A DNA stretch of 64,000 bases. It comes from Paenibacillus tianmuensis (GTDB taxonomy: Bacteria > Bacillota > Bacilli > Paenibacillales > NBRC-103111). Of the stretch, positions 34,901 to 42,513 are shown piece after piece. A program made the translations under genes and the position numbers. The first letter of the stretch is position 1. Every line of letters begins with the position of its first letter. The stretch covers positions 62,001 through 126,000 of the forward strand of contig NZ_FMTT01000014.1 of assembly GCF_900100345.1 (NCBI RefSeq), given 5' to 3'. The notes under the pieces are model-generated. The model searched no databases and was not told the DNA's origin. It saw nothing but the letters and a program-made list of their open reading frames with translations.

Positions 34901-35112
34901 CGATTCTGCTGACGACGGCCACGGCGATCGGCGGCTTGCTGCCGATGACGATTATGGGCGGAAATTTATGGCGCCCGATGGGAATTACGATTATTTCCGG
35001 TCTGCTGTATTCGACCATACTGACGCTGATCGTCGTGCCGTCGCTGTTCGTGATTTTGCAGAAGTGGCGCGACAAACGCGCGGCGAAAGCGGGTAAAGCG
35101 GTTCATCCGTAA
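31987..35112 (+). CDS. RND superfamily efflux transporter (SwrC/YerP-like)
   Basis: 1041 aa; ATG 31987 overlaps the TetR stop. It has the duplicated RND layout: TM1 near residues 12-30, a large outer loop, TM2-6 (about 335-500), a second TM7 after a linker of about 40 polar residues, a second large loop and TM8-12. LVDDAIVV holds the paired acidic residues of TM4 (D397, D398) used for proton coupling. A membrane-fusion partner is not coded nearby, as with Bacillus SwrC. Substrate is likely an amphiphile or lipopeptide-like molecule, by analogy. Confidence 0.9.
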   Translation: MIAKLLKYRKVTLLFFVIAVVLGVFNIFTLKQRENPEIEITYALVKTVYPGASPEKVEQFVTRPLENKIKEISGIKVISSTSAANLSVIQVELKSDTDIRRAWDSLRQKVQSAQGDLPEGARQPEVNDDLSKIAAQILHFVVETPEELEPLRTTMDHWKKQLATVPGVSNVEVVGLPKQEVAITLDTDKLDTLRLPWGIVAQSLKNKHDRVPLGTVNKDAKQYYVNMGGEWKSAEDIANTELLGLPPGKALKIKDVAEVKLSSKKKEVSILHNGKPAVDLVINTEKGTDVPSLQNRIDKKVAELKPKLPANVKIESLFTQKESLDHLFNKLGKELLMGILSVIVVCSLGLTFGTSLIVALAIPVSITVGFIPVEAMGIDLNQITIVAIVIVLGILVDDAIVVNDNIQRRLQLGDDPATASLEGSRDVAISILTATIATAAAFLPLFFLQGNIGSFIRPLPVVISLSLAASMAMSLTIVPIFRQWVGERRLRRKGSKTEPTKGAVAASGSEGTDTPGLLGKPIARLSAFYGKQIHRFLRRPLLTGLAALLLGTSAFGLLPLLGAEYFPPAEKEEMLIDFKLPSGRQFAETEFTIRKAAAWMERQPGVRFVSAYAGRTAPHFYYSEADQTGILIGQLFVKVDTKQLNTKAVVVQWREQLKAMFPSDVEITPRKLEQGPPVGAPIALRISGSELSELRQIAADIQGMLKEIPGTISVTDDVGEAMNTYEVEPDPAKLSLFGVNEKDLSTTLRIATEGLEVSEMQKGEDLIDVTLYAKMRSADPVETMKKMYVSTQKGGTVQMRELGDIRTSQMIKSIHHRDQTRTITVRSYTQDRLADDIVKDLQAKLGSYNVPAGYAIQFGGENEERNEAFASIGKLSVIVILLIYIIMVMQFYSLSIPLLILSTVYLAAGGAIIGLFLSGSPIGFMALMGLVSLAGIVVRNGIILIEFIEQARERGLPLYEAVAEAGKARLRPILLTTATAIGGLLPMTIMGGNLWRPMGITIISGLLYSTILTLIVVPSLFVILQKWRDKRAAKAGKAVHP

Positions 35113-35199
35113 GCCCGGTTTGCATTTGCTTAGGAAGCTCGTATTCTTGTATACTAGGGGAGAGAGAAAACGTGGTTGAATAGGGAGGGTTCCGGGATT

Positions 35200-35619
35200 A
35201 TGTATCAAGTGTTTTTGTATTTACATGTGCTCGGCGCCATAATGATGGGCTTTTATCTCCTGTTGCCGTTTTTGGCAATGCGGGTGGAGGCGCTGCAATC
35301 GGGAACGGCGCAGTTCGGTTTTTTGAATGTGTTGTTTGCCGCTAACCGAGCGGGGCAGTTGGCGCTCGTGATCGCATTATTGTCCGGCGGTTATATGGTC
35401 AGCAAGGCGCCATATTCGGTGCTGTGGATGGTGCTGGCCGTCGTTCTGTTCCTCGCGATCGGGGCGCTGACAGGCATTCTCGGCAGCAAAATACGCAAGG
35501 CGCTGCAAGATCCGGCGGGCGGCAATATCAAGGCTCACATGGGTTCTATCAAGTCGCTTAGCGTGATCAACGGCATCATCTTCTTTCTTGTCGTTACGCT
35601 GATGATGTTCCCCTTTTAG
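35200..35619 (+). CDS. Small four-TM membrane protein, unknown function
   Basis: 139 aa; ATG 35200 with GGGAGGG about 9 bases upstream. Four hydrophobic segments (about 3-23, 40-60, 65-90, 112-137), with the loops short and basic. The N-terminal stretch has YLHVLGAIMMGFYLLLP, where a His in the first span recalls haem-binding or DUF2269-like proteins, but this is not firm. It follows the exporter by 87 bases and may be in its operon. Confidence 0.7.
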   Translation: MYQVFLYLHVLGAIMMGFYLLLPFLAMRVEALQSGTAQFGFLNVLFAANRAGQLALVIALLSGGYMVSKAPYSVLWMVLAVVLFLAIGALTGILGSKIRKALQDPAGGNIKAHMGSIKSLSVINGIIFFLVVTLMMFPF

Positions 35620-35634
35620 TTCAGGTTAGAGTAT

Positions 35635-35668
35635 AAAAAGGCCGGGATAACAACCCCGGCCTTTTTTG
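35635..35668. terminator. Bidirectional terminator between convergent genes
   Basis: AAAAAGGCCGGG / CCCGGCCTTTTTT with an 8-base loop; A-run and T-run at the ends serve both the membrane-protein gene and serS. Confidence 0.92.
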
Positions 35669-35675
35669 CGTATCT

Positions 35676-36974
35676 TTATTCGCTGGAAGTGACGGACGGA
35701 GGGTGCAGCCGCTCCATGCCATTCATGTACGGGCGCAGCGCCGACGGAATCCGGATCGAGCCGTCCTCGGCCTGATGATTTTCCAGCAGCGGGATTAGGA
35801 TTCTCGGCGAAGCGACGGCCGTATTGTTGAGCGTATGGCAGTAGCGCAGCTTGCCGCCCGAATCGCGATACCGAATGTTCGAACGGCGCGCTTGGAAGTC
35901 GAGCAGGTGGGACGACGAATGGGTTTCGCCGTAGGCTTGGCGGCTCGGCATCCAAGTTTCGATGTCGTACTGCTTATACGTTTTTTGCGACATATCGCCG
36001 GTGCAGACGGCCATGACCCGGTAGGGCAGCTCCAGAAGCTGCAAAAGCTCTTCCGCGTTGCTCGTGATGGCTTCCAGCAGCGGTTCGGAACGATCAAGCT
36101 CGGCTTCGCACACGATAACCTGCTCCACCTTGGAAAATTGATGCACGCGGTATAAGCCGTACACGTCTTTGCCTGCCGAGCCGACTTCGCTTCGAAAACA
36201 CGATGAGACGGCGGCAAGCATGAGCGGCTCGCGCACATCGACTACCTCATGGCTGTAATACGAAACAAGCGGCACTTCCGAGGTGCCGACCAGCCACTTG
36301 TCTTCGTCCGCGATCCGGTACACCTGCTCTTGGCCGAAGGGGAAGTAGCCCGTATGGGTCAAGGCATCGGCGCGTACGAGCAGTGGAACTTCCAATAGCG
36401 TAAAGCCCCGGCTTAGCAGCATATCCACCGCAAGCTGCTGTACGGCGCGGTGCAGCAGGGCTCCGGGGCCCCGCAGGTAATAGTTGCGGGTTCCGGCCGT
36501 CTTGACGCCGCGCGGGATGTCGATCATCCGGTGAAGCTCGCCAAGGGCTACGTGGTCTTTGGGCTCGAAAGCGAACGCGGGCGGCGATCCGTTACGCCGA
36601 ATTTCAATATTGTCGGCATCCGAACGTCCGACAGGCGTGTCGGGAGAAACGAAGTTCGGGATGCGCAGCATCAACTGATCGAACTGCCGTTGCACCTCGG
36701 CCAACTCCGGTTCCGTCTCCGCCAAGCGGCTGCCCAGATCCTTCACGTTGCGTTTCAACGGCTCGGCTTCTTCATGGCCTCCCGAACGGACGAGTGTGCC
36801 GATCTCCTCCGACAGCTTGTTTCGGGCATGGCGCAGCTTCTCGGTCTCTTGAAGCAGATTGCGTTTCTTCTCGTCCCAGGCGAGCAGCTCGGCGACGGAA
36901 ACGGCGATTCCTTTTTGATCGGCGACCGTTTGTACCCTCTCGTGATTTTGGCGAATCCAGTGAATGTCTAACAT
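35676..36974 (-). CDS. serS: Seryl-tRNA synthetase
   Basis: 432 aa; ATG 36974 with AAAGGAGC about 9 bases upstream. The N-terminal coiled-coil arm (about 25-110) is followed by a class II core. GTSEVPLVSYYSHEVV, FRSEVGSAGKDVYGLYRVHQF (motif 2, in part: CFRSEVGSAGKD) and CHTLNNTAVASPRILIPLLE (motif 3, in part: TAVASPRIL) are visible. It charges tRNA-Ser with serine in the cytoplasm. A T-box leader precedes it. Confidence 0.95.
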   Translation of the reverse strand: MLDIHWIRQNHERVQTVADQKGIAVSVAELLAWDEKKRNLLQETEKLRHARNKLSEEIGTLVRSGGHEEAEPLKRNVKDLGSRLAETEPELAEVQRQFDQLMLRIPNFVSPDTPVGRSDADNIEIRRNGSPPAFAFEPKDHVALGELHRMIDIPRGVKTAGTRNYYLRGPGALLHRAVQQLAVDMLLSRGFTLLEVPLLVRADALTHTGYFPFGQEQVYRIADEDKWLVGTSEVPLVSYYSHEVVDVREPLMLAAVSSCFRSEVGSAGKDVYGLYRVHQFSKVEQVIVCEAELDRSEPLLEAITSNAEELLQLLELPYRVMAVCTGDMSQKTYKQYDIETWMPSRQAYGETHSSSHLLDFQARRSNIRYRDSGGKLRYCHTLNNTAVASPRILIPLLENHQAEDGSIRIPSALRPYMNGMERLHPPSVTSSE

Positions 36975-36995
36975 TGTGGTACCGCTCCTTTTTGT

Positions 36996-37208
36996 GGAAA
37001 ATGACAAAAAGCGCCCTCTATCCTTTTGGGACGAGGAGCGCTTGTCTCGCGGTGCCACCCAACTTGACCGGACAGCATGGTGGTCCGATCCGCTTTGGTT
37101 CCGCGTTAACGGGCGGGCCCGGTTCACTTGAGGGACGGTATCGGTCCCTTTAACGAGAACGCCTCCGAGTTGGATACTCTTCATAGGCAAATGGTCAGTC
37201 ATTCAATT
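36996..37208 (-). promoter_or_regulatory. T-box leader (serine) upstream of serS
   Basis: The T-box sequence GGGTGGCACCGCGAGA is at 37060-37045 on minus. A terminator stem follows (AGCGCTCCTC / GAGGGCGCT, about 37004-37042) with a U-run. Stem I begins soon after +1 (about 37208). TCC in GAGTATCCAACTC (near 37175-37187) is a likely serine specifier codon. Uncharged tRNA-Ser would bind and favour read-through into serS. Confidence 0.9.
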
Positions 37209-37214
37209 TGTTGT

Positions 37215-37243
37215 AGTATAGCTTATTCGGGTAAAGGATTCAA
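37215..37243 (-). promoter_or_regulatory. Sigma-A promoter of serS
   Basis: On minus: TTGAAT (37243-37238), 17 bp, then TATACT (37220-37215). The start would be at about 37208, just before stem I of the T-box leader. Confidence 0.75.
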
Positions 37244-37292
37244 GTGCAGAGCAGCAAAGAAACCGTCAGACTGGGTTCAGGCCCGCTTTGGA

Positions 37293-37321
37293 TTGACCGG
37301 TCACTGCTGTTTTTGTACAAT
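37293..37321 (+). promoter_or_regulatory. Sigma-A promoter of the structured leader upstream of the SDR gene
   Basis: TTGACC (37293-37298), 17 bp, TACAAT (37316-37321). Near consensus and back to back with the serS promoter. Confidence 0.75.
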
Positions 37322-37327
37322 TAGGCT

Positions 37328-37509
37328 AGAGATGCAGGAGAGGGGAATTTACCCAATGGCAGGCACTTTGTAATGGTTGACGAACCGGATAGCGCACGAT
37401 CCCGATTAGTTTTACGGGAGAGGTGTGCCTGTCTGTCGCCATTACAGGGACGCTTTGGGAACGAGTTCGACACCCGGCACGCGGATACCTTGTGGTATTC
37501 GCTTTTTTT
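37328..37509 (+). ncRNA. Candidate ~180-nt structured RNA or attenuator leader
   Basis: Runs from the predicted start of a near-consensus promoter to a strong terminator (GCGGATACC-ttgt-GGTATTCGC-T7, 37481-37509). Long-range stem TGTAATGG / CCATTACA (37369-37376 with 37439-37446) is extended by GAC / GTC. It encloses a hairpin GCGCAC..TCCCG / CGGGA..GTGTGC (37392-37428). A tiny ORF, MAGTL (37356-37373), has GGAGAGGGG before it, and its stop overlaps an ATG (TAATG). I do not recognise a known riboswitch class. The SDR start lies 70 bases beyond the terminator. Confidence 0.5.
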
Positions 37510-37579
37510 AGTTAATCCGGGAATTGTTGCATCTCCGGTAGCTCACACTATTGCGTTCCATCTACACGGAGGGGATTGG

Positions 37580-38359
37580 ATGAACGAGAAAAGATTGCAA
37601 GGCAAAGTCGCTATTGTGACTGGAGTGAGCCGCCGAAACGGTATCGGTAGCGCCATTGCCCGCGCGCTGGCGGAAGAAGGCGCCGATTTGTTTTTTACCC
37701 ATTGGCACAAATACGATGAAGCTCAGCCTTACGGAAGCGACCGGGACTGGCCGAGGCAGATAGCCGAGGAGCTTATCGCGCTAGGGGTAAAGACCGCGTC
37801 GATGGAGCTGGATTTATCTTACAATGACTCGGCGATTCGGCTGCTGGATGAAGTGCAGCACCGGCTTGGCACCCCGTTTATATTGATCAATAACGCTACG
37901 CATTGCGAGGAAGTCGGCTTCGAGGCGCTGAATGCAGATATTCTCGATGCGCATCACGCCGTCAATGTTCGTGGCACATGCATGCTTTCAGTGGAATTTG
38001 CCCGCAGGTTAAAAGGCGGGAGCGGCGGACGGATCATTAATCTGGTATCGGGACAAGACAAAGGTCCGATGCCGGGAAATCTGGCCTATGTCGCGACCAA
38101 AGGGGCCATCTCGGCGTTTACTGTCTCGCTCGCCGCGGAGCTGGCCCCGCACCGGATCACGGTCAATGCGGTCGATCCCGGACCGACCGATTCGGGATGG
38201 ATGGACGAAGCGCTGAAGCGGACCCTGCTTCCCAAATTTCCGATGGGACGCATCGGACAACCGGAAGATGCTGCAAGGCTGATCCGTTTTCTGGCCGGCG
38301 ACGACGCCCGGTGGGTGACGGGACAAATCATTCATTCGGACGGCGGATTTTGGGGCTAA
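37580..38359 (+). CDS. SDR family oxidoreductase
   Basis: 259 aa; ATG 37580 with GGAGGGG about 7 bases upstream. The reading frame is open back to 37373, but that part covers the terminator and is probably untranslated. Classical SDR: TGVSRRNGIG cofactor loop (residues 14-23), NNAT (104-107), Ser157, Tyr170 and Lys174 (YVATK) catalytic residues, and PGPTDSG after beta-6. It reduces or oxidises a carbonyl/alcohol with NAD(P); often annotated as 3-oxoacyl-ACP reductase. The insertion HWHKYDEAQPYGSDRDWP after beta-2 is characteristic of a subgroup. Substrate unknown. Confidence 0.85.
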   Translation: MNEKRLQGKVAIVTGVSRRNGIGSAIARALAEEGADLFFTHWHKYDEAQPYGSDRDWPRQIAEELIALGVKTASMELDLSYNDSAIRLLDEVQHRLGTPFILINNATHCEEVGFEALNADILDAHHAVNVRGTCMLSVEFARRLKGGSGGRIINLVSGQDKGPMPGNLAYVATKGAISAFTVSLAAELAPHRITVNAVDPGPTDSGWMDEALKRTLLPKFPMGRIGQPEDAARLIRFLAGDDARWVTGQIIHSDGGFWG

Positions 38360-38450
38360 GGCTTTCGTTCGCAAAGTTGCCGCCGCTGCGGAGGTTGGAT
38401 AAACTTAGAAGAGAATCGAATTAGCCCTGAGAGAGGAGCAATAAACACAC

Positions 38451-39392
38451 ATGAAACTAAGCCTGTTGGATCTTGTTCCTTTGCTTGAAGGGGCGGATGC
38501 CGTGACCGCTTTGGCGCAAGCGCGCAGACTTGCCCAGACGGCGGAGAAGCTGGGGTATTCACGCTACTGGGCCGCGGAGCATCACGATTTGCCGGGGCTG
38601 GCCTGTCCTGCGCCGGAAGTGCTGCTGTCGCATATCGGTGCGCACACGGAGCGGATACGGCTCGGCTCCGGGGCGCTGCTGCTGCCGCATTACAAACCGA
38701 TTAAGGTGGCCGAAACGTTTCGGCTGCTCGCGGCGTTGTATCCCGGGCGGATCGATCTTGGAATCGGTCGGGCCCCGGGAGGCTCGGCGCATATGAGTAT
38801 GGCGCTGAGCGGCAACTTTTTGGAAAACGTCCGGCAGCTGCCCGAATCGCTTCGTTCTTTGTCCGCCTTGCTTGTTGACGAATTTCGCGTGGAGGATGTG
38901 CCGGTCCGGGCGATGCCCGTTCCTCCTGCCGATCCGGAGGTGTGGCTGCTCGGGACGAATCAGAAGAGTGCCTCGTATGCCGCGGAGTTCGGGGCCGGAT
39001 TCGTCTTCGGCCAATTCATGAGCGACCGGGACGGGGCGGAAGTGCTTTCCGCCTACGTTCGGGAGTTCCGGCCAACGTCCTTGGGAGCCGCCCCGCGTGC
39101 GATAATGGCTGTGAGCGTCCTCTGCGCGGATACGGAAGAGGAGGCGCACAGGCTCGCGTCCGAAGCGAAGAAGCTGCTGCAGCCGGAGGGCGGCAGCGGA
39201 GATGACCGGCCCAAGCCGATGATCGGAACGCCTGGACAAGTGAAGGCGGCATTGGAGCAGCTGCATAGGGATTGCGGCTTCGACGAATTGATGATCGTGA
39301 CGTTGGGGCCCGACTATGAAAGCCGCCTTCGTTCGTACGAGCTGCTGGCGGATGCCGTATGGGGAGCTGCGGGAGGCATCAATACAGCTTGA
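38451..39392 (+). CDS. LLM class flavin-dependent oxidoreductase
   Basis: 313 aa; ATG 38451 with GAGAGGAG. It has the luciferase-like TIM barrel: LSLLDLVPL start, YWAAEHHDLPGLACPAPEVL (in part: RYWAAEHHDLPG), IRLGSGALLLPHYKPIKVAE, and LGIGRAPGG, which identify the MsnO8-like subgroup. It probably uses FMN and NAD(P)H for a monooxygenation or reduction. It is 91 bases after the SDR gene. Its end overlaps the convergent YneQ-like gene by 14 bases. Confidence 0.88.
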   Translation: MKLSLLDLVPLLEGADAVTALAQARRLAQTAEKLGYSRYWAAEHHDLPGLACPAPEVLLSHIGAHTERIRLGSGALLLPHYKPIKVAETFRLLAALYPGRIDLGIGRAPGGSAHMSMALSGNFLENVRQLPESLRSLSALLVDEFRVEDVPVRAMPVPPADPEVWLLGTNQKSASYAAEFGAGFVFGQFMSDRDGAEVLSAYVREFRPTSLGAAPRAIMAVSVLCADTEEEAHRLASEAKKLLQPEGGSGDDRPKPMIGTPGQVKAALEQLHRDCGFDELMIVTLGPDYESRLRSYELLADAVWGAAGGINTA

Positions 39393-39681
39393 ACCGTTCG
39401 ATGTGTTCCCCAAGCCCTTCCTTCTGCAAAATTTCGATCTGCTTCGGTCCGATCAGGTCGTAGTGCGGGAAGCTTTCGCGGTCGTGGATATACCGGGGAT
39501 TCAGTCCGTTGGCTTCGCACCATGCGATGAGCCGCTTCATATCCGAGCATCCGACCTTGGTGACCGAATGAAACTGCGGGAAGCGCGGGTCGAACCAAAA
39601 ATGGGTTAAAAAAGCGATCTCCCCGCGTGTGACCGCTTCTTTCCACTGAACGAGCTCTTTTCTTTTAATACCGAATGCCAT
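39379..39681 (-). CDS. YneQ-like small conserved protein
   Basis: 100 aa; ATG 39681 with AAGGATG upstream. MAFGIKRKELVQWK, ITHFWFDPRFP-like segment (FLTHFWFDPRFPQFH) and TKVGCSDMKRLIAWCEANGL strongly recall Bacillus YneQ, a protein of unknown function. Rich in aromatic and His residues near the C-terminus. Short overlap at 3' with the luciferase-like gene. Confidence 0.7.
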   Translation of the reverse strand: MAFGIKRKELVQWKEAVTRGEIAFLTHFWFDPRFPQFHSVTKVGCSDMKRLIAWCEANGLNPRYIHDRESFPHYDLIGPKQIEILQKEGLGEHIERFKLY

Positions 39682-39768
39682 AAGCCGGTCATCCTTATCG
39701 ATGGGTTCATTATTGTTTTATTATGACGGATGGAACGGTCTACTTCAAATGTAAAGGAGAAAGCGGAA

Positions 39769-41568
39769 ATGAAAGAGAGAAAAAGAAGAGACCAAGTCGA
39801 GCCGCAATCCACTTGGAATTTGGCCGATTTGTATGCAGGAGACGAAGCTTGGGAAGCCGAAATGACCAGCATCGTCGAATCTCTCCCGTCCATGGGGCGC
39901 TTTCAAGGGAAGCTGCACGAAGGGGGTAGTCGGCTTCTGGAGTGTCTGGAAGCGCAGGAGGCGCTGCACATCCGGCTTTTGCGCGCCGCGACGTATGCCC
40001 GCTTGCAGCTATCCGGCGACGGAACGAACCCGGCGTACCAAGCGAATTCCACCCGGGTCGGAGATGTCGCTGCGCAAGCGGAGGCCGCGCTTTCGTTCAT
40101 TCGCTCGGAGCTGCTGGAGCTGGCGGACGGATGGCTGGAGCGGTACATCGGCGAAGAACCGAAATTGGAGCCGTTCCGCAAAAGCTTGACGGAATTACTG
40201 GAAACGAAGCCGCGCCGGCTGCAGGCGGAGACGGAAGCGGCCCTGGCGTCGCTCGGGGAAGTGATGGGCGCCCCCTATACGATCTATCAGCGAAGCAAGC
40301 TGTCGGATATGTCTTTCTCTTCCGTAGAGGACGGCGAGGGCGTAACGCGGCCAGTTTCGTTCGCGCTGTACGAAACCGACTACGAGTTGTCGCCAGATAC
40401 CGTGTTGCGCCGGAATGCTTACCAGTCGTTTACCGGGACGCTGGAGTCTTACCAGAATACGTTTGCCGCGGTCTATGCCGCCGAAGTGAAGAAGCAGACG
40501 GTCATTTCCCGGCTGCGCGGCTACGAATCCGTGACGCATATGCTGCTCCAGCCGCAGCAGGTCACGATTCCGATGTATCATAACATCCTGGATATGATCC
40601 GCACGGAGTTGGCACCGCACATGCGGCGGTTGGCCCGGCTGAAGCAGAGGGTGCTCGGATTGGACCACATCCGGTTCTGCGACTTGAAAGCTCCGCTCGA
40701 TCCGGAATTCAGTCCTTCGGTCACGTTCGAAGAGGCGGGGCGGACGATTCTGGACGCTCTGCGGGTGCTGGGGCCCGAATATACGGAGCTTATGGAGCAG
40801 GCGCTGACCGGGCGCTGGATCGATTACGCTGACAATATCGGCAAGTCGACTGGTGCCTTCTGCTCAAGTCCGTACAGCACGCATTCCTACATTCTGATCA
40901 CGTGGGCGGGCAACATGCGCAGCGCCTTTACGCTGGCGCACGAGCTGGGGCATGCGGGCCATCTGATGCTGGCCGCGCGCAATCAGCGGTATACGAACTT
41001 CAGGCCATCTACCTATTTTATCGAAGCGCCGTCGACGATGAACGAGCTGCTTCTCGCCCGGCATCTGATGGAGCAGTCCGACGATCCGCGTCTGAAACGT
41101 TGGGTGATTCTTCAACTTCTGAATACCTACTATCATAATTTCGTCACGCACCTGCTGGAAGGCGACATGCAGAGCAGGGTGTATGAGGCGGCGGAAGCGG
41201 ATAAGGCGCTGACGGCGAAAAAGCTCCGCGAGCTGAAGGGGAGCGTGCTGTCGGAGTTCTGGGGAGATGTGGTCGACATCGACGCGGGAGCGGAATTAAC
41301 CTGGATGCGCCAGCCGCATTATTATTTGGGGCTATATCCGTATACGTACGCCGCGGGCTTAACGGCCTCGACGGCCGTAGCCGGGCTCATCCGCGAGGAA
41401 GGGCAGCCGGCCGTGGATCGCTGGCTCGACGTGCTCAAGGCCGGAGGCACGATGCGGCCGCTTGAGCTGATGAAGCTCGCCGGCGTCGATTTATCCGAGC
41501 CGCAGCCGATTCGCAGCGCGGTCGCCTATGTCGGTTCTTTGATCGACGAGCTGGAGCAGCTGTTTTGA
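39769..41568 (+). CDS. M3 family oligoendopeptidase (PepF-type)
   Basis: 599 aa; ATG 39769 with AAAGGAG about 8 bases upstream. An N-terminal helical region (about 1-190) precedes the M3 core. The HELGH zinc site is at residues 391-395, and EAPSTMNELL supplies the third ligand Glu. A Tyr/His-rich part follows (MRQPHYYLGLYPYTYAAG), typical of PepF. It is a cytoplasmic metallopeptidase that cuts short peptides. Bacillus PepF overexpression affects sporulation signalling peptides; whether this one does is unknown. Confidence 0.92.
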   Translation: MKERKRRDQVEPQSTWNLADLYAGDEAWEAEMTSIVESLPSMGRFQGKLHEGGSRLLECLEAQEALHIRLLRAATYARLQLSGDGTNPAYQANSTRVGDVAAQAEAALSFIRSELLELADGWLERYIGEEPKLEPFRKSLTELLETKPRRLQAETEAALASLGEVMGAPYTIYQRSKLSDMSFSSVEDGEGVTRPVSFALYETDYELSPDTVLRRNAYQSFTGTLESYQNTFAAVYAAEVKKQTVISRLRGYESVTHMLLQPQQVTIPMYHNILDMIRTELAPHMRRLARLKQRVLGLDHIRFCDLKAPLDPEFSPSVTFEEAGRTILDALRVLGPEYTELMEQALTGRWIDYADNIGKSTGAFCSSPYSTHSYILITWAGNMRSAFTLAHELGHAGHLMLAARNQRYTNFRPSTYFIEAPSTMNELLLARHLMEQSDDPRLKRWVILQLLNTYYHNFVTHLLEGDMQSRVYEAAEADKALTAKKLRELKGSVLSEFWGDVVDIDAGAELTWMRQPHYYLGLYPYTYAAGLTASTAVAGLIREEGQPAVDRWLDVLKAGGTMRPLELMKLAGVDLSEPQPIRSAVAYVGSLIDELEQLF

Positions 41569-41718
41569 CGAGTGATGCCTGATAAAAAATGGAACATGAA
41601 CGAGGCTTGGGCGTGGATAAGCAGGAGTAGTCGATTTCGACGGTTATTTTCTACAAGTCCATATGTCGCAACGAGGAAGAGCCGCGCAGCTATGGCCCTC
41701 CCATGGTTTCCATGCCTC

Positions 41719-42381
41719 TTAGGGTTCGATTTTATCCGCCGTTTGGGAAAGCCGGCCGGTTACAATCTGGACGGCGATGGCGTCGTCTAGATACCCTAAG
41801 GGAAAGACGTAGTCGGGGATAATGTCCGCCGACAAAATAAAGTAAAGCAGAGCGCTGCCGGCGATCGCGCGCCGCTCCGGCGTCGTATCCTCCCGGCAGT
41901 ACAGCTCATGCAATTGCCTCAGCTCGTCGATAAAAGGCCCGGCGCCGTTGACGCTTTCCACCTTCGTTCGGAAATCGTCGACGATGATTCGCTGTCCTTC
42001 CTCGGTCATGGCATATTGCTCGTATTTGCTCAATTCCTTGCTTACAAGCTCGGTTGTAAACTGCTGATCGAACAAGTTGGACGAGAGAAGAACATCTTTG
42101 ATGCTTTCGACGGAGGCGTAAATATCCGAGCTTTGTTCCGACTGGCGGGAACCAACGTCGAATCCGGCCGCTTGAAACAGCTGCTCCGTCGGAACGCCGA
42201 GATGGACGGCGAACTGCTGCAAGTGGTCGGGCTTTGCCTGCTGCTTGCCGTTGGCGATACGCGAAATTGTCGCCGTATCGATTCCGGTAAGCAGGCTTAG
42301 CTTGCGCATGGATAAGGAACGGCCTTTTAACAGCGATTTTAAGGTTGAGCCCAGCTCCGGTTCTTTTTTCTTGTCGGACAT
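41719..42381 (-). CDS. XRE-type HTH regulator fused to DUF1232
   Basis: 220 aa; ATG 42381 with GGGAGGAA upstream. Residues about 10-65 form a Cro/CI-type HTH (MRKLSLLTGIDTATISRIANG). A helical middle follows. The C-terminus (about 165-210) has the DUF1232 pattern RRAIAGSALLYFILSADIIPDYVFPLGYLDDAIAV (key part: DIIPDYVFPLGYLDD). DUF1232 is usually membrane-associated. It is divergent from a YtaF-like gene, with inverted repeats between, so it may control itself and that gene. Fusion of these two domains is known but not well studied. Confidence 0.85.
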   Translation of the reverse strand: MSDKKKEPELGSTLKSLLKGRSLSMRKLSLLTGIDTATISRIANGKQQAKPDHLQQFAVHLGVPTEQLFQAAGFDVGSRQSEQSSDIYASVESIKDVLLSSNLFDQQFTTELVSKELSKYEQYAMTEEGQRIIVDDFRTKVESVNGAGPFIDELRQLHELYCREDTTPERRAIAGSALLYFILSADIIPDYVFPLGYLDDAIAVQIVTGRLSQTADKIEP

Positions 42382-42416
42382 CGGTTATTCCTCCCGATTG
42401 CTTGTGTTGAGTACGC

Positions 42417-42481
42417 ATATTGAAAAATTCTCAATAAGTGTTGAGACGGATAGGCACATTTTTACCGAATCCTCAATATGA
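42417..42481. promoter_or_regulatory. Inverted repeats between the divergent HTH and YtaF-like genes
   Basis: CATATTGA (42417-42424) and TCAATATG (42474-42481) are a perfect 8-bp inverted pair 49 bases apart. Inside is CTCAA-N6-TTGAG (42432-42447). TTGA/TCAA recurs, as expected for a dimeric HTH operator with two sites. Binding by the adjacent HTH protein is inferred. Confidence 0.5.
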
Positions 42482-42513
42482 TGCCAATATAAAGCGAAAA
42501 GGAGTGAAACATC

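Noticed and set aside
37373-37579. 69-residue N-terminal extension of the SDR
   Set aside because: It would translate the terminator hairpin. The ATG at 37580 has its own strong Shine-Dalgarno, and SDR homology begins there. Kept only as a possible coupled reading.
41572-41790. 72-codon plus-strand frame after pepF
   Set aside because: Begins plausibly (MPDKKWNMNEAWAW) but has no ribosome site and runs into the opposite HTH-DUF1232 gene.
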